In this document: one piece after another, positions 15,718 through 24,426 of the stretch
How positions within the stretch are numbered: the stretch's first letter is position 1
Layout: every line of letters starts with the position of its first letter
NCBI GenBank assembly: GCA_963770505.1
Contig: CAVYPR010000006.1
Location: 434,001 to 498,000 of the forward strand
Origin: CAVYPR01 sp963770505
GTDB taxonomy: Bacteria > Actinomycetota > Acidimicrobiia > Acidimicrobiales > RAAP-2
Direction: 5' to 3'
Length of the DNA stretch: 64,000 nucleotides
Notes under the pieces: generated by a model
What the model was told of the DNA's origin: nothing
Seen by the model: the letters and a program-made list of their open reading frames with translations, nothing else
Databases searched by the model: none
Translations under genes and position numbers: made by a program

Positions 15718-16883
15718 CGACCACCGGCGCCGAGCACGACGTGCTCGGGCAGGACGACGACGAGGTGGCGGCCTTCCGCCGGGAGCTGGCCGGGTGGCTG
15801 GCCGACAACCTCGGCGCCGAGGTGGCCGACGTGGCCTGGGGGGGGTTCGAGCGCGAGGACGCCTTCGAGGTCCTGCGGGGGTGGAACCGCCTGCTGGCCG
15901 ACGCCGGCTGGGCCGCCGTCAGCTGGCCCGCCCGCTACGGCGGCCGCGACGCCGGGATCGCCGAGCAGCTGGCCTGGCACGAGGAGATGTCCCGGGCCGG
16001 GGCCCCCGGCCCGGTCAACGTGATCGGGGTCTCCAACATCGCCCCGGCCATCATGGCGCTGGGCACCGACGAGCAGCGGGAGCGGTACCTGCGTCCCATG
16101 CTGCGGGGCGACGAGATCTGGTGCCAGGGGATGTCCGAGCCCGACGCCGGCAGCGACCTGGCCTCGCTGCGCACCCGGGCGGTCGCCGACGGCGACGACT
16201 TCGTGGTGAACGGCCAGAAGACCTGGAACAGCCTGGGCCGCCACGCCGACTGGTGCCAGCTCTACGTGCGCACCGACCCCGAGGCCCCCAAGCACAAGGG
16301 GATCAGCTGCCTGCTGGTCGACATGGGCTCGGCGGGGATCGAGGTGCGGCCGGTGCGGACGATGGCCGGCGACCTCACCTTCTCCGAACTGTTCTTCACC
16401 GACGTCCGCGTCCCGCGGGCGTCGCTGCTCGGCCCCCTGCACGGCGGGTGGGGCGTGGCCATGGCCACCCTGAGTCACGAGCGGGCCGGGGTGGCCCGCC
16501 TGCACCTCTCCCTCTCCCGTCGCTTCGACGAGCTGCTGGCCGAGGCCCGGGGCCGCCCGTCGCTCGCCGACCCGGTGGTGCGCGACCGGCTGGCCGCCGT
16601 CTACAGCCGGATCGCCTGCATGCGCTGGGGCACCACCCGCGAGCTGCACTCGGTGGCCACCGGCCACGCCCCGTCACCGACCATGGGCAGCCTGACCAAG
16701 CTCATGTGGTCCCTCACCGAGCAGCAGCTGTCCGAGCTGGCCGTCGACCTCATGGGCCCCGACGGCCTCTCGGGCCGTTGGGCCAAGGGGCTGGCCTCCT
16801 CCCGCCAGTCGACCATCGCCGGGGGCACCACCGAGATCAACCGCAACATCCTGGCCGAGCACGGCCTGGGGCTGCCGCGCTGA
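15714..16883 (+). CDS. Acyl-CoA dehydrogenase, alpha type
   Basis: This 389-residue ACAD has the FAD/substrate motif CQGMSEPDAGSDLASL (near residue 140) and NGQKTWNS. The base is predicted as the Glu of TLSHERAG (near residue 260), because the MCAD position reads IAGGTTEINR with Gly. It ends LAEHGLGLPR, a common tail of actinobacterial FadE proteins. The start overlaps the VOC stop by 4 nt, so it is translationally coupled. No beta partner is adjacent. It is the last gene of the 11.8-16.9 kb operon and converges with the crotonase at 16899. Confidence 0.92.
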   Translation: MTTTGAEHDVLGQDDDEVAAFRRELAGWLADNLGAEVADVAWGGFEREDAFEVLRGWNRLLADAGWAAVSWPARYGGRDAGIAEQLAWHEEMSRAGAPGPVNVIGVSNIAPAIMALGTDEQRERYLRPMLRGDEIWCQGMSEPDAGSDLASLRTRAVADGDDFVVNGQKTWNSLGRHADWCQLYVRTDPEAPKHKGISCLLVDMGSAGIEVRPVRTMAGDLTFSELFFTDVRVPRASLLGPLHGGWGVAMATLSHERAGVARLHLSLSRRFDELLAEARGRPSLADPVVRDRLAAVYSRIACMRWGTTRELHSVATGHAPSPTMGSLTKLMWSLTEQQLSELAVDLMGPDGLSGRWAKGLASSRQSTIAGGTTEINRNILAEHGLGLPR

Positions 16884-16898
16884 GCCCGGCCGAGCGGT

Positions 16899-17762
16899 TC
16901 AGGCCCCGCCGGCTTCCTCGCCCCGGGCCTCCTCGGACTGCTTGGCCGCCATCTGGCGGGGCAGGAGCCCCTGGCGCTTGGCCATGAACTCGCGCACGTC
17001 GCTCGCCGCGGCGGCGATGGAGGTGAAGTCGGCGGTGTTCTGGAGGTGGACCCGCATGCCCATCATCTCCCAGGCCCGCTTTACCCCGGCCTTGACGGTC
17101 ATGATGGTGGTGAGCGGCATCTGGGCGATGGTGCGGGCGGTCTCTTCGACCTCGGCCTCGAGGTCGGCGCGCTTCACCACCTTGTTCACCAGCCCCCATT
17201 CACGGGCCTGCTCGGCCGAGAGGGTGGGGGCCAGGTAGAGGTACTCGTAGGCCCGCTTCCAGCTCATGATGGCCCACGGCTCGATGAGCGTCTGGGCGCC
17301 GGGCAGGCCGAACCCCTGGGGGAGGGGCATCTGGAAGTAGGCGTCCTCGGAGGCGATGGTGAGGTCGGTCAGGTAGCCGTAGACGGTGCCGCCGCCCACG
17401 CAGTAGCCGTGGATCTGGGAGATGGTGGCCTTGGGGAACTCCCAGAGGTTGAGGGGCGGCCAGAGGAAGAGGTCGTAGTTGTGCTTCTTCCAGGTGCGCT
17501 CGAGGGTGGGACCCTGGGTCGGGTAGACGTCGGCCATCTCCTCGTGGTCGACGATGGCGTGGCCGGCGCAGAACCCATTGCCGTTGGCCTTGACGATGAG
17601 GACCTTCACCTCTGTGTCCCGGTCGGCCCACTTGAGGGCGTCCTCGAAGTCCCAGACCTGCTGGGCCGTCTGGATGTTGGCCTTCTCGGGCATGTTGAGG
17701 ACGATCCGGGCGATCGGCCCGTCCTTCTCGTAGATGATCGTCTCGAGCTCGGTTCGCTCCAC
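16899..17762 (-). CDS. Crotonase-family protein lacking both hydratase Glu residues
   Basis: This 287-residue crotonase keeps the oxyanion loops GNGFCAGHAI and IHGYCVGGGT. The positions equivalent to Glu144 and Glu164 of rat enoyl-CoA hydratase are Val (GGGTVYG) and Leu (PLPQG), so ordinary enoyl-CoA hydration is unlikely; ring-opening, hydrolase or isomerase chemistry are alternatives. The C-terminal tail is Lys/Glu/Gln-rich. GTG at 17762 has AAAGGA 8 nt upstream. It is the last gene of the minus-strand operon that begins at 25551, separated from the ligase upstream by 122 nt. Confidence 0.88.
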   Translation of the reverse strand: MERTELETIIYEKDGPIARIVLNMPEKANIQTAQQVWDFEDALKWADRDTEVKVLIVKANGNGFCAGHAIVDHEEMADVYPTQGPTLERTWKKHNYDLFLWPPLNLWEFPKATISQIHGYCVGGGTVYGYLTDLTIASEDAYFQMPLPQGFGLPGAQTLIEPWAIMSWKRAYEYLYLAPTLSAEQAREWGLVNKVVKRADLEAEVEETARTIAQMPLTTIMTVKAGVKRAWEMMGMRVHLQNTADFTSIAAAASDVREFMAKRQGLLPRQMAAKQSEEARGEEAGGA

Positions 17763-17884
17763 ACCGCGTCCTTTGTTCGTGCGGGGACCGGGAGGGGGCT
17801 CCCCCGGGCCGTCCCCGGCCTGCGTGCCCTGTGAGGGTAGTCCCGGCCGGCGGGGGGCACCGCCGGGCGCCCCGCCGCTCTCAC

Positions 17885-19393
17885 CTAGGAACCCGTGCCG
17901 TCCCCCGGCGCCGGCTCGGCGGCGGTCGTCCGCTCCCGGCGCAGCTGCCACTTGAGGACCTTGCCGTTGGGCTGGCGGGGCAGGGTGTCGACGAACTCGT
18001 AGGTCCGGGGCCGCTTGAAGTCGGCCAGCCGGTCGGCCAGGCGCGCCGAGATCGCCCCGGCGTCGGCCGCCGCCCCCCGGCGCAGCTCGACGATGGCATG
18101 GACCCGCTGGCCCATGCGCTCGTCGGGGAGGCCGATCACCGCCGAGTCGGCCACGTCGGGGTCGGCGGCGAGGGCGTTCTCGACCTCGGCCGGGTAGACG
18201 TTGACCCCGCCGGTGATGATGAGGTCGGTCCGGCGGTCGGCGATGTAGAGGTAGCCGTGGGCGTCGAGGTGGCCGAGGTCCCCCACCGTGACGAACCCGT
18301 CCCGGCGGGCGGCGGCCGTCTTCTCCTCGTCGCCGCGGTAGGCGAAGGAGGCGCCGGGGAAGGTGCTCACGTAGATCGTGCCGATCTCGCCGGGCGGCAG
18401 TTGCCGGCCCTCCTCGTCGAGGATGCGCACCTCGAGCCCGGGGAAGGGGCGGCCGACGCTGCCCGGCTTGAGCAGCCACTCGCCCGGCGAGATGACCGTG
18501 CCCATGGCCTCGGTGGCGCCGTAGAGCTCCCAGACCGTGCCGCGGGGGAAGACCTCGAGGATCCGCCACTTGAGCGGCACCGGGCAGGCGGCGGCGGCGT
18601 GGATGACCAGGCGGATGCTGGAGCGGTCGTGCGAGGCCCAGTCGGCCTCGAGCAGGCGGACGAAGTGGGCCGGCACCATCTGGGTCCGCGTCACCCGGTG
18701 CTCGGCGATGAGCGACAGGCACCGCTCGCCTGTGAACCCCTCCTGGACGACCACCCGGCCGCCCTCCCACAGTGAGTACTCGGCGTAGGCGCTGGGGGCC
18801 GTGTGGTAGAGGGGTCCGCAGACCAGCTGGACGGTGTCCGGCCCGTACCCCCAGAAGGCGGCCACGATCGAGGTGGTGGCCTCGGGGGCGGGGGCCGGGG
18901 CCGGCCGCTCGACGGCCTTGGGGCGGCCGGTGGTGCCCGAGGTGTAGCCCAAGAGGGTGGGAGCGGTGTTGAGGAAGTCTTCTCGGGGCGGCTCGTCGGC
19001 CGGCGGGGCGAAGCCCGGCTCCTCCACGTCGACGATGGCCACCCCGTCGGCCGGGAACTGGCCGGCCCCGTCGACGAAGCACACCGCCATCCGCGCGTCC
19101 TGGGCGATGTAGGCGGTCTCTTCGGGGGTGAGCCGCGGCGAGATCGGCACGAACATCGCCCCGAGGCGGGCGATGGCGTGCGAGGCGATGAACCACTCGG
19201 CCCGGTTGCCCAGCCGCATCCCCACCGGGTCGCCGGGGGCCACGCCGAGCTCGGCCAGGCGGACCGCCGCCCCGTTGGCCCGGCGGTCGAGCTCCTCGAA
19301 GGTGACCGCCCGGTCCCCGTCGACGACGGCCACCCGGCCCGGGTCCGAGGCGGCGACGCCGGCCACAGAGCGCCGGTGGCTCCCCAGCTGCAC
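17885..19393 (-). CDS. Acyl-CoA ligase (FadD-like, ANL superfamily)
   Basis: An adenylating enzyme of 502 residues with the P-loop YTSGTTGRPKAV, YGATEAMG, the hinge-domain GDLGHLDAHGYLYIADRRTD, GGVNVYPAEVEN and the C-terminal catalytic Lys in PNGKVLKWQL. It activates a carboxylic acid to acyl-AMP and then acyl-CoA. The short insertion-free N-domain resembles bile-acid/steroid-type ligases more than long-chain FadD, which is a weak hint at a cyclic substrate. The GTG is 7 nt after the lipoyl-protein stop, with GAGGGC upstream. Confidence 0.92.
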   Translation of the reverse strand: MQLGSHRRSVAGVAASDPGRVAVVDGDRAVTFEELDRRANGAAVRLAELGVAPGDPVGMRLGNRAEWFIASHAIARLGAMFVPISPRLTPEETAYIAQDARMAVCFVDGAGQFPADGVAIVDVEEPGFAPPADEPPREDFLNTAPTLLGYTSGTTGRPKAVERPAPAPAPEATTSIVAAFWGYGPDTVQLVCGPLYHTAPSAYAEYSLWEGGRVVVQEGFTGERCLSLIAEHRVTRTQMVPAHFVRLLEADWASHDRSSIRLVIHAAAACPVPLKWRILEVFPRGTVWELYGATEAMGTVISPGEWLLKPGSVGRPFPGLEVRILDEEGRQLPPGEIGTIYVSTFPGASFAYRGDEEKTAAARRDGFVTVGDLGHLDAHGYLYIADRRTDLIITGGVNVYPAEVENALAADPDVADSAVIGLPDERMGQRVHAIVELRRGAAADAGAISARLADRLADFKRPRTYEFVDTLPRQPNGKVLKWQLRRERTTAAEPAPGDGTGS

Positions 19394-19400
19394 CGCGCCC

Positions 19401-19655
19401 TCAGCCGGCGGGACCGTCGATGTAGCCGATGTCCGTCCCCACCAGGTAGGTCTGGCCGGCCTCGCCGAGAAGGTGCGCCCTGCCGGCCGCCGGGGACTCC
19501 ACCTCGATCTCCACCTTGTCGGTCTCGAGCAGGTAGAGCGGCTGGCCGAGCGCGACCTCTTCGCCCTCGGCGACGAGCCACGACACGATCGTCCCCTCGG
19601 TCACCGCCACGCTGGCCTGGGGGATCTTGACCAGCGTCCGGTGCAGCTCGCTCAC
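19401..19655 (-). CDS. Stand-alone lipoyl-domain protein
   Basis: This 84-residue protein is a single biotinyl/lipoyl domain and nothing more. The lipoylation motif is LLETDKVEIEV with Lys47, and the mirror-symmetric half ends VGTDIGYIDG. There is no E3-binding or E2 acyltransferase domain. It sits 6 nt after the E1 beta stop, so it is the partner of the E1 encoded upstream. A free lipoyl protein would have to pass its acyl or aldehyde-derived group to another enzyme, CoA or an E2 encoded elsewhere. Confidence 0.9.
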   Translation of the reverse strand: MSELHRTLVKIPQASVAVTEGTIVSWLVAEGEEVALGQPLYLLETDKVEIEVESPAAGRAHLLGEAGQTYLVGTDIGYIDGPAG

Positions 19656-19661
19656 GGCGAC

Positions 19662-20666
19662 TCAGGCCAGCCGGCGGATCGCCTCGGCGATCCGGGTGCG
19701 CTCGGGGAAGTGCAGGGTCTCGAGCTCGGTGGCGTAGGGCACCGGGGTGTAGGCGGACCCCAGCCGGCGCACCGGGGCGTCGAGCTGGCCGAAGAGCTCC
19801 TCGGAGACGAAGGCGGCGATCTCGGCCCCCGGACCGGCGAAGCGGGTGGCGGCGTGGACGACCAGGAGCCGCCGGGTGCGGGCCACGCTCTCGAGCACGG
19901 CGCGCCGGTCGAGGGGGACCAGCGTGCGAAGGTCCAGGACCTCGACGTCGGTGCCCTCGCCGACCAGCGTCTCGGCCGCGGCCAGCGCCTCGGGGACCTG
20001 CCAGCCCCAGGTGACCACGGTGACGTCGGTGCCCGGCCGCTTCACGTCGGCCACCCCGAGGGGGACCACGTGGTTCCCCTCGGGGAGCGGGCCCCGGGTG
20101 AACAGGAGGCTCATCGTCTCCATGTGCACGCAAGGGTCGTCGTCGAAGACGCACGAGGTGAGGAGGCCCTTGGCGTCGGCCGGCGTCGAGGGCACGGCCA
20201 CCTTCAGCCCCGGGACCTGCATCAGCCAGCCCTCGAGCGACTGGGAGTGCTGGGCCCCGAACTGGCGGCCGCCGCCCACCGAGGTGCGGATGGTGATGGG
20301 CACGTTGGTCCGCCCGCCCGACATGTAGCGGAGCTTGGCCGCGTGGTTGGCCACCTGGTCCATGGCCACGGCGAAGAAGTCCATCAGCATGAGCTCGGCC
20401 ACCGGGCGCATCCCCACCAGGGAGGCGCCGATGGCCGTGCCCACGATGGCCTGCTCGGAGATCGGGGTGTTGCGCACCCGGGAGCGGCCGTACTTGGTGG
20501 AGAGGCCCTTGGTGCCCTTCATCACCCCGCCGGTCGGGTCCTCGATGTCCTCGCCGAGGCAGAAGACCGACGGGTCGGCCGCCATGGCCAGGTCGAGGGC
20601 CTGGTTGACCGCCTGGGACATGGTGCCCACGGGGTGACCGGTCGCCTCGGGCGCCGCCGGGCTCAC
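19662..20666 (-). CDS. TPP-dependent dehydrogenase E1 beta subunit
   Basis: This 334-residue transketolase-like beta subunit of 2-oxoacid/acetoin dehydrogenases has VFCLGEDIEDPTGGVMKGTK, TPISEQAIVGTAIGASLVGM (with the Glu that activates TPP) and PVAELMLMDFFAVAMDQ. The C-terminal transketolase domain has DVTVVTWGWQVPEALAAAE and DLRTLVPLD. The GTG at 20666 overlaps the E1 alpha stop (GTGA). It pairs with the alpha subunit as an alpha2beta2 E1. The substrate could be a 2-oxo acid or an acyloin. Confidence 0.93.
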   Translation of the reverse strand: MSPAAPEATGHPVGTMSQAVNQALDLAMAADPSVFCLGEDIEDPTGGVMKGTKGLSTKYGRSRVRNTPISEQAIVGTAIGASLVGMRPVAELMLMDFFAVAMDQVANHAAKLRYMSGGRTNVPITIRTSVGGGRQFGAQHSQSLEGWLMQVPGLKVAVPSTPADAKGLLTSCVFDDDPCVHMETMSLLFTRGPLPEGNHVVPLGVADVKRPGTDVTVVTWGWQVPEALAAAETLVGEGTDVEVLDLRTLVPLDRRAVLESVARTRRLLVVHAATRFAGPGAEIAAFVSEELFGQLDAPVRRLGSAYTPVPYATELETLHFPERTRIAEAIRRLA

Positions 20667-21676
20667 CGGGCCACCTCCCCCTCGGGCAGGTCCTCGGGGC
20701 TCGAGAAGACGTCGAGGCGCAGCTCCTCGGGTCCCGGCGGGTCGGCGGCCAGGGCGGCGGCCACGGCGACCTCGACCGCCTCGGCGGCCTGGCGCTCGAG
20801 CGCGTCGAGGGTCTCGGCGGACACCCCTCGCTCCTCGGCCAGCCACCGCCGGTGGCGGGCCACCGGCTCGGCCGCCTCGGCCCGGGCCAGCTCCTCGGGG
20901 TCGATGTACTCGGTGCCGGTGCCGAAGGCGTGGGCCCCCAGCCGGAAGGTGAGGCACTCGAGGAACGTGGGCCCCTCCCCCGCCCGGGCGCGGCGCACCG
21001 CCTCGCCGGCGGCGGCGTACATCTCGGGCACGCTGTTGCCGTCGACGGTCACCGCGGCCATGCCGTAGCCGGCGAACCGCTGGGCCAGCCGCTCGGTGCG
21101 GGTGTAGTCGGAGAACCGGGTGTGCTCCCCGTACTGGTTGTGCTGGCAGACGAAGAGGACGGGCAGGTCCCACAGGGCCGCCAGGTTGGCCGCCTCGTGG
21201 GCGGCCCCGATGCTGGTGGCCCCGTCGCCGAAGTTGACCACGGTGACCTGGTCGGTGCCCTGCAGCTGGCTGGCCAGCCCCAGGCCGCAGGCGATGGGCA
21301 GGCCCCCGCCGACCACCCCGGTGGTCACCATCAGCCCCGAGTGCGGGTCCGAGAGGTGCATCGGGCCGCCCTTGCCCTTGGAGGTGCCGGTGACCCGGCC
21401 GCACATCTCGGCCATGAGCTCGTCGAGGGGGATCCCCTTGGCGATGGCGTCGTGCATGCCGCGGTAGGTGGTGACCATGTAGTCGTCCCGCCGCAGGTGC
21501 GCCGAGACGGCGGCGGGGATCGCCTCCTGGCCGCGCACCTCGTAGAAGGTCATGCGCAGCTCGCCGGCGCGCAGCCCCCGGGTGATCCGGTCCTCGGCCG
21601 CCCGGATGGTGGCCATGGTGGCGTAGATGGCCAGGGCCTCGTCGTCGGTGAGCTCCGTGGCCGCGCCGGCGCTCAC
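20663..21676 (-). CDS. TPP-dependent dehydrogenase E1 alpha subunit
   Basis: An E1 alpha subunit of 337 residues. The TPP/Mg motif runs from GDG (150-152) to Asn180 (LPVLFVCQHN). Upstream signatures are FYEVRGQEAIPAA and KGKGGPMHLSD. The residues after Asn (QYGEHTRFSDYT) correspond to the phospho-loop region. The GTG start overlaps the ligase stop at 21673 and its stop overlaps the E1 beta start, a run of GTGA junctions indicating translational coupling. It could equally be acetoin-dehydrogenase-like. Confidence 0.93.
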   Translation of the reverse strand: MSAGAATELTDDEALAIYATMATIRAAEDRITRGLRAGELRMTFYEVRGQEAIPAAVSAHLRRDDYMVTTYRGMHDAIAKGIPLDELMAEMCGRVTGTSKGKGGPMHLSDPHSGLMVTTGVVGGGLPIACGLGLASQLQGTDQVTVVNFGDGATSIGAAHEAANLAALWDLPVLFVCQHNQYGEHTRFSDYTRTERLAQRFAGYGMAAVTVDGNSVPEMYAAAGEAVRRARAGEGPTFLECLTFRLGAHAFGTGTEYIDPEELARAEAAEPVARHRRWLAEERGVSAETLDALERQAAEAVEVAVAAALAADPPGPEELRLDVFSSPEDLPEGEVAR

Positions 21677-23154
21677 CGGGGGGCCTCGGCGAAGCGCTGG
21701 CGCAGCCCCTTGCGGTCGACCTTCCCGAAGTCGTTGTAGGGGATCTCGTCGACCACCAGCACCCGCTCGGGGAGCTTGAACGGGGCGATGCGCCCCCGGC
21801 AGAACCCGCGCAGCTCGTCGATGTCCACGGGCCCGGTCGCCACCACGGCCACCCCCACCCGGCTCCCCATCTCGGGGTCGGGCACCCCCACCACGGCCAC
21901 GTCGGCGACGGCGGGGTGCGCGGCGACGACCGCCTCCACCTCGGCGGGGGAGAACTTCTCCCCGCCCCGGTTGATCGTGTCGGCCAGCCGGCCGGCCGGG
22001 TAGAGGTAGCCCTCGGCGTCCTCGCTCACCATGTCCCCGGTGCGCAGCCACCCGGGCGGGACCGAGACGTCGGCCGCCTGGGCGCCGGGGATGACGCTGG
22101 CCTCGGTCCGCACCCACAGCTCGCCCACCGTCCCGGGCTCCACCGGCCCGCCGGTGGCGGGGTCGACCACCCGCACCTCCACCCCGGGGAGGGGGCGGCC
22201 CACCGAGGCCAGCCGCTCGGGGGTGTGGTCGGCCGGCCCCAGGGCGGTGATCGAGCCCAGCGTCTCGGTCTGGCCGAAGGTGTTGGTCAGCGCCACGCCG
22301 GGCAGCCTATCCATGGCCCGGCGGATGAGATCGGGGGAGGCCGGCGCCGCGCCGTAGGAGAGGGCGGTGAGTGAACCGAGGTCGGTCCGGTCGAAGTCCG
22401 GGTGGTCGAGGATGCGGTGGAGCATGGTGGGCACGACGAACGAGGAGTTGACCCGGTGGGTGCCGGCCAGGGCCAGCCACTCGCCGGCGTCGAAGCGCGT
22501 CTGGACCACCACGGTGCCGCCGCGGGCCAGGGCCACCAGGAGGCCGAGCGCCCCGCCGATGTGGACCAGCGGGACGCACATGAGCGAGACCACCGGCTCG
22601 GGGTCGACCGACGGCGAGAAGGCGGCCACGCGGGGACCGACCAGCCCGTGGGTGAGGGGCACCGCCTTGGGCGTGCCGGTGGTGCCCGACGTGAACAGGA
22701 CGACGGCGTCGGCCCCGGGGTCGGGGTCGACCGGCGAGGGCGCGGTCCTGGCCGGTGCCAAGAGCAGGTCGCCGGCCCCGAGCACGGTGCCTCCGGCCCC
22801 GGCCAGCACCGCCTCGTAGCCGTCCCCGGCCACCCCGACCGGTGCGGCCCCGGCGGCCCGGCGCAGCTCGGCCAGCTCGCCGGCGGTGAGCCGGGGGTTC
22901 ATGAGGGCGGCGGCCGCGCCCACCCGCGCCGCGGCCAGGAGGACCGAGACCGAGAGCACGCTGGCGTCGTCGGCCAACGGGATGCGCCAACCGGGCTGCA
23001 CGCCCTGGGCCACCAGACCCGCCGCGCACCGCCCGACGGCCTCGTCCAGCTCGGCGTAGCTGGTCGGTCGGCCGTCGATGACCAGGGCGGTGCGCCCCGG
23101 GTCGGTGGCGACGGCCTCGTCGAGGACCCTCGCCATCGGCCGGCTCTCAGCCAC
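21673..23154 (-). CDS. Acyl-CoA ligase (FadD-like)
   Basis: A ligase of 493 residues with LFTSGTTGTPKAVPLTH, FGQTETLGS, TGDMVSEDAEGYLYPAGRLA, RGGEKFSPAEVEAV and the catalytic Lys in NDFGKVDRKGL. The GEKFSPAEVE hinge is seen in aryl- and dihydroxybenzoate-type adenylases as well as FadD proteins, so aromatic or branched acids are possible. GTG 23154 has GGGAGG upstream and overlaps the ACAD stop by 8 nt; an ATG six codons in is an alternative start. Confidence 0.92.
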   Translation of the reverse strand: MAESRPMARVLDEAVATDPGRTALVIDGRPTSYAELDEAVGRCAAGLVAQGVQPGWRIPLADDASVLSVSVLLAAARVGAAAALMNPRLTAGELAELRRAAGAAPVGVAGDGYEAVLAGAGGTVLGAGDLLLAPARTAPSPVDPDPGADAVVLFTSGTTGTPKAVPLTHGLVGPRVAAFSPSVDPEPVVSLMCVPLVHIGGALGLLVALARGGTVVVQTRFDAGEWLALAGTHRVNSSFVVPTMLHRILDHPDFDRTDLGSLTALSYGAAPASPDLIRRAMDRLPGVALTNTFGQTETLGSITALGPADHTPERLASVGRPLPGVEVRVVDPATGGPVEPGTVGELWVRTEASVIPGAQAADVSVPPGWLRTGDMVSEDAEGYLYPAGRLADTINRGGEKFSPAEVEAVVAAHPAVADVAVVGVPDPEMGSRVGVAVVATGPVDIDELRGFCRGRIAPFKLPERVLVVDEIPYNDFGKVDRKGLRQRFAEAPR

Positions 23155-24418
23155 CGGCCCCTCCCGGGCGCGTCGGCACGGCGTTGTGGAGCACCTCGTC
23201 GAAGGGCTTGTCCTTGTCGGCCGCGTATTCGCGGGGCATGCCGAGGACCCGCTCGGCGATGATGTTGCGCTGCATCTCGTTGCTCCCGCCGCCCAGGCTG
23301 CTGTTCTGGCGGGTGAGGAAGGTGACGGCGATGTCGCCGGCCATCTCGCCCGGGGACCACCCCGCCGCCCGGCTCCCGATGATGTCCAGGCCGATGTCGT
23401 GGCTGCGCTCGCTGGCGGTGGCGCCGAACAGGCGGGGCAGGGAGCCGGCCGGCGCCGGGAAGTAGCCGCTGGCGATCCCCGTCGTCACGCGTTCGACGAG
23501 CTGGTGGGCGACGCGGTCGTAGACCCGGGACTCGGCCACCAGCTGGCGCACCCGTGGGTCGTCCCCCAGGCCGCAGGCCTTGGCCAGCTGGGCCATGTTG
23601 CGGCCGACGCCCCGGCCCGAGGCGGTGGCCACCCCGCTCGTGTACGGCGACGCCCCGCCCACGGCGTTGCGCTCGTGGACCAGCAGCCGGGTGGCGACGG
23701 TCCACCCGTCGTCGATCTCGCCCACCACGTTCTCCAGGGGGATGACGGCGTCGTCGAAGAACTCCTGGCAGAACTCGTTCCAGCCGTTCGCCATCTTGAT
23801 CTGCTGGACCTCGATGCCCGGCTGCTTGATCTTCACGATGAAGCAGGTGATGCCCCGGTGCTTGGGGGCGTGCCAGTTGGTGCGGGCGAGGCACATCGCG
23901 TAGTCGGCCCGGAACGCCCCCGAGCTCCAGATCTTCGAGCCGTTCAGCATGAAGACGTCGCCGTCGCGGGTGGCCCGGGTGACCAGGCCGGCCAGGTCGG
24001 ACCCGCCCGAGGGCTCGGAGAGGAACTGCACCCAGAGTTCCTCGCCGGCCAGGATCTTGGGGATGTGGCGCTGCTTCTGCTCCTCGGTGCCGAAGTCGAG
24101 CAGGGTGGGGGCGAGGATGGACAGCGTCGGGGTGTTGAAGACCACCGGCATCTCGTAGGGGAGCGACTCGCGGGTGAAGGCCTGCTGGTGGGCCCGGCTC
24201 AGGCCGTGGCCCCCGTACTCGACCGGGAAGCACAGGCCGGCGAAGCCCCCGTCGAACAGCGTGCGCTGGAGCTCCCGAGCCCGCGTGGCGAACTCGTCGA
24301 CGACCATGAGCTGGTGGTTCTCGACCCCCTCGGGCAGGCGCGGCACGTTGTCGGCCAGCCACGCCCGGGCCCGGAGGCGGAACGCCTCGACGTCCTCTGT
24401 GGCGGCGCGATCGGGCAT
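23147..24418 (-). CDS. Acyl-CoA dehydrogenase, alpha type (FadE29-like)
   Basis: This 423-residue ACAD has FLSEPSGGSDLAGL and NGSKIWSSGAFRADYAM. The predicted base is Glu of LLVHERNAVG (near residue 242); the MCAD position is Gly (LGGGSNEMQR). It ends with AERVLGMPRE followed by a charged extension of about 30 residues (KDKPFDEVLHNAVP) often seen in actinobacterial FadE proteins. The ATG has GGAGAAGG upstream. It directly follows a beta-type ACAD, and the pair should form an alpha2beta2 flavoenzyme with one FAD site per pair, as for mycobacterial ChsE enzymes. Confidence 0.93.
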   Translation of the reverse strand: MPDRAATEDVEAFRLRARAWLADNVPRLPEGVENHQLMVVDEFATRARELQRTLFDGGFAGLCFPVEYGGHGLSRAHQQAFTRESLPYEMPVVFNTPTLSILAPTLLDFGTEEQKQRHIPKILAGEELWVQFLSEPSGGSDLAGLVTRATRDGDVFMLNGSKIWSSGAFRADYAMCLARTNWHAPKHRGITCFIVKIKQPGIEVQQIKMANGWNEFCQEFFDDAVIPLENVVGEIDDGWTVATRLLVHERNAVGGASPYTSGVATASGRGVGRNMAQLAKACGLGDDPRVRQLVAESRVYDRVAHQLVERVTTGIASGYFPAPAGSLPRLFGATASERSHDIGLDIIGSRAAGWSPGEMAGDIAVTFLTRQNSSLGGGSNEMQRNIIAERVLGMPREYAADKDKPFDEVLHNAVPTRPGGAGG

Positions 24419-24426
24419 GCCTTCTC

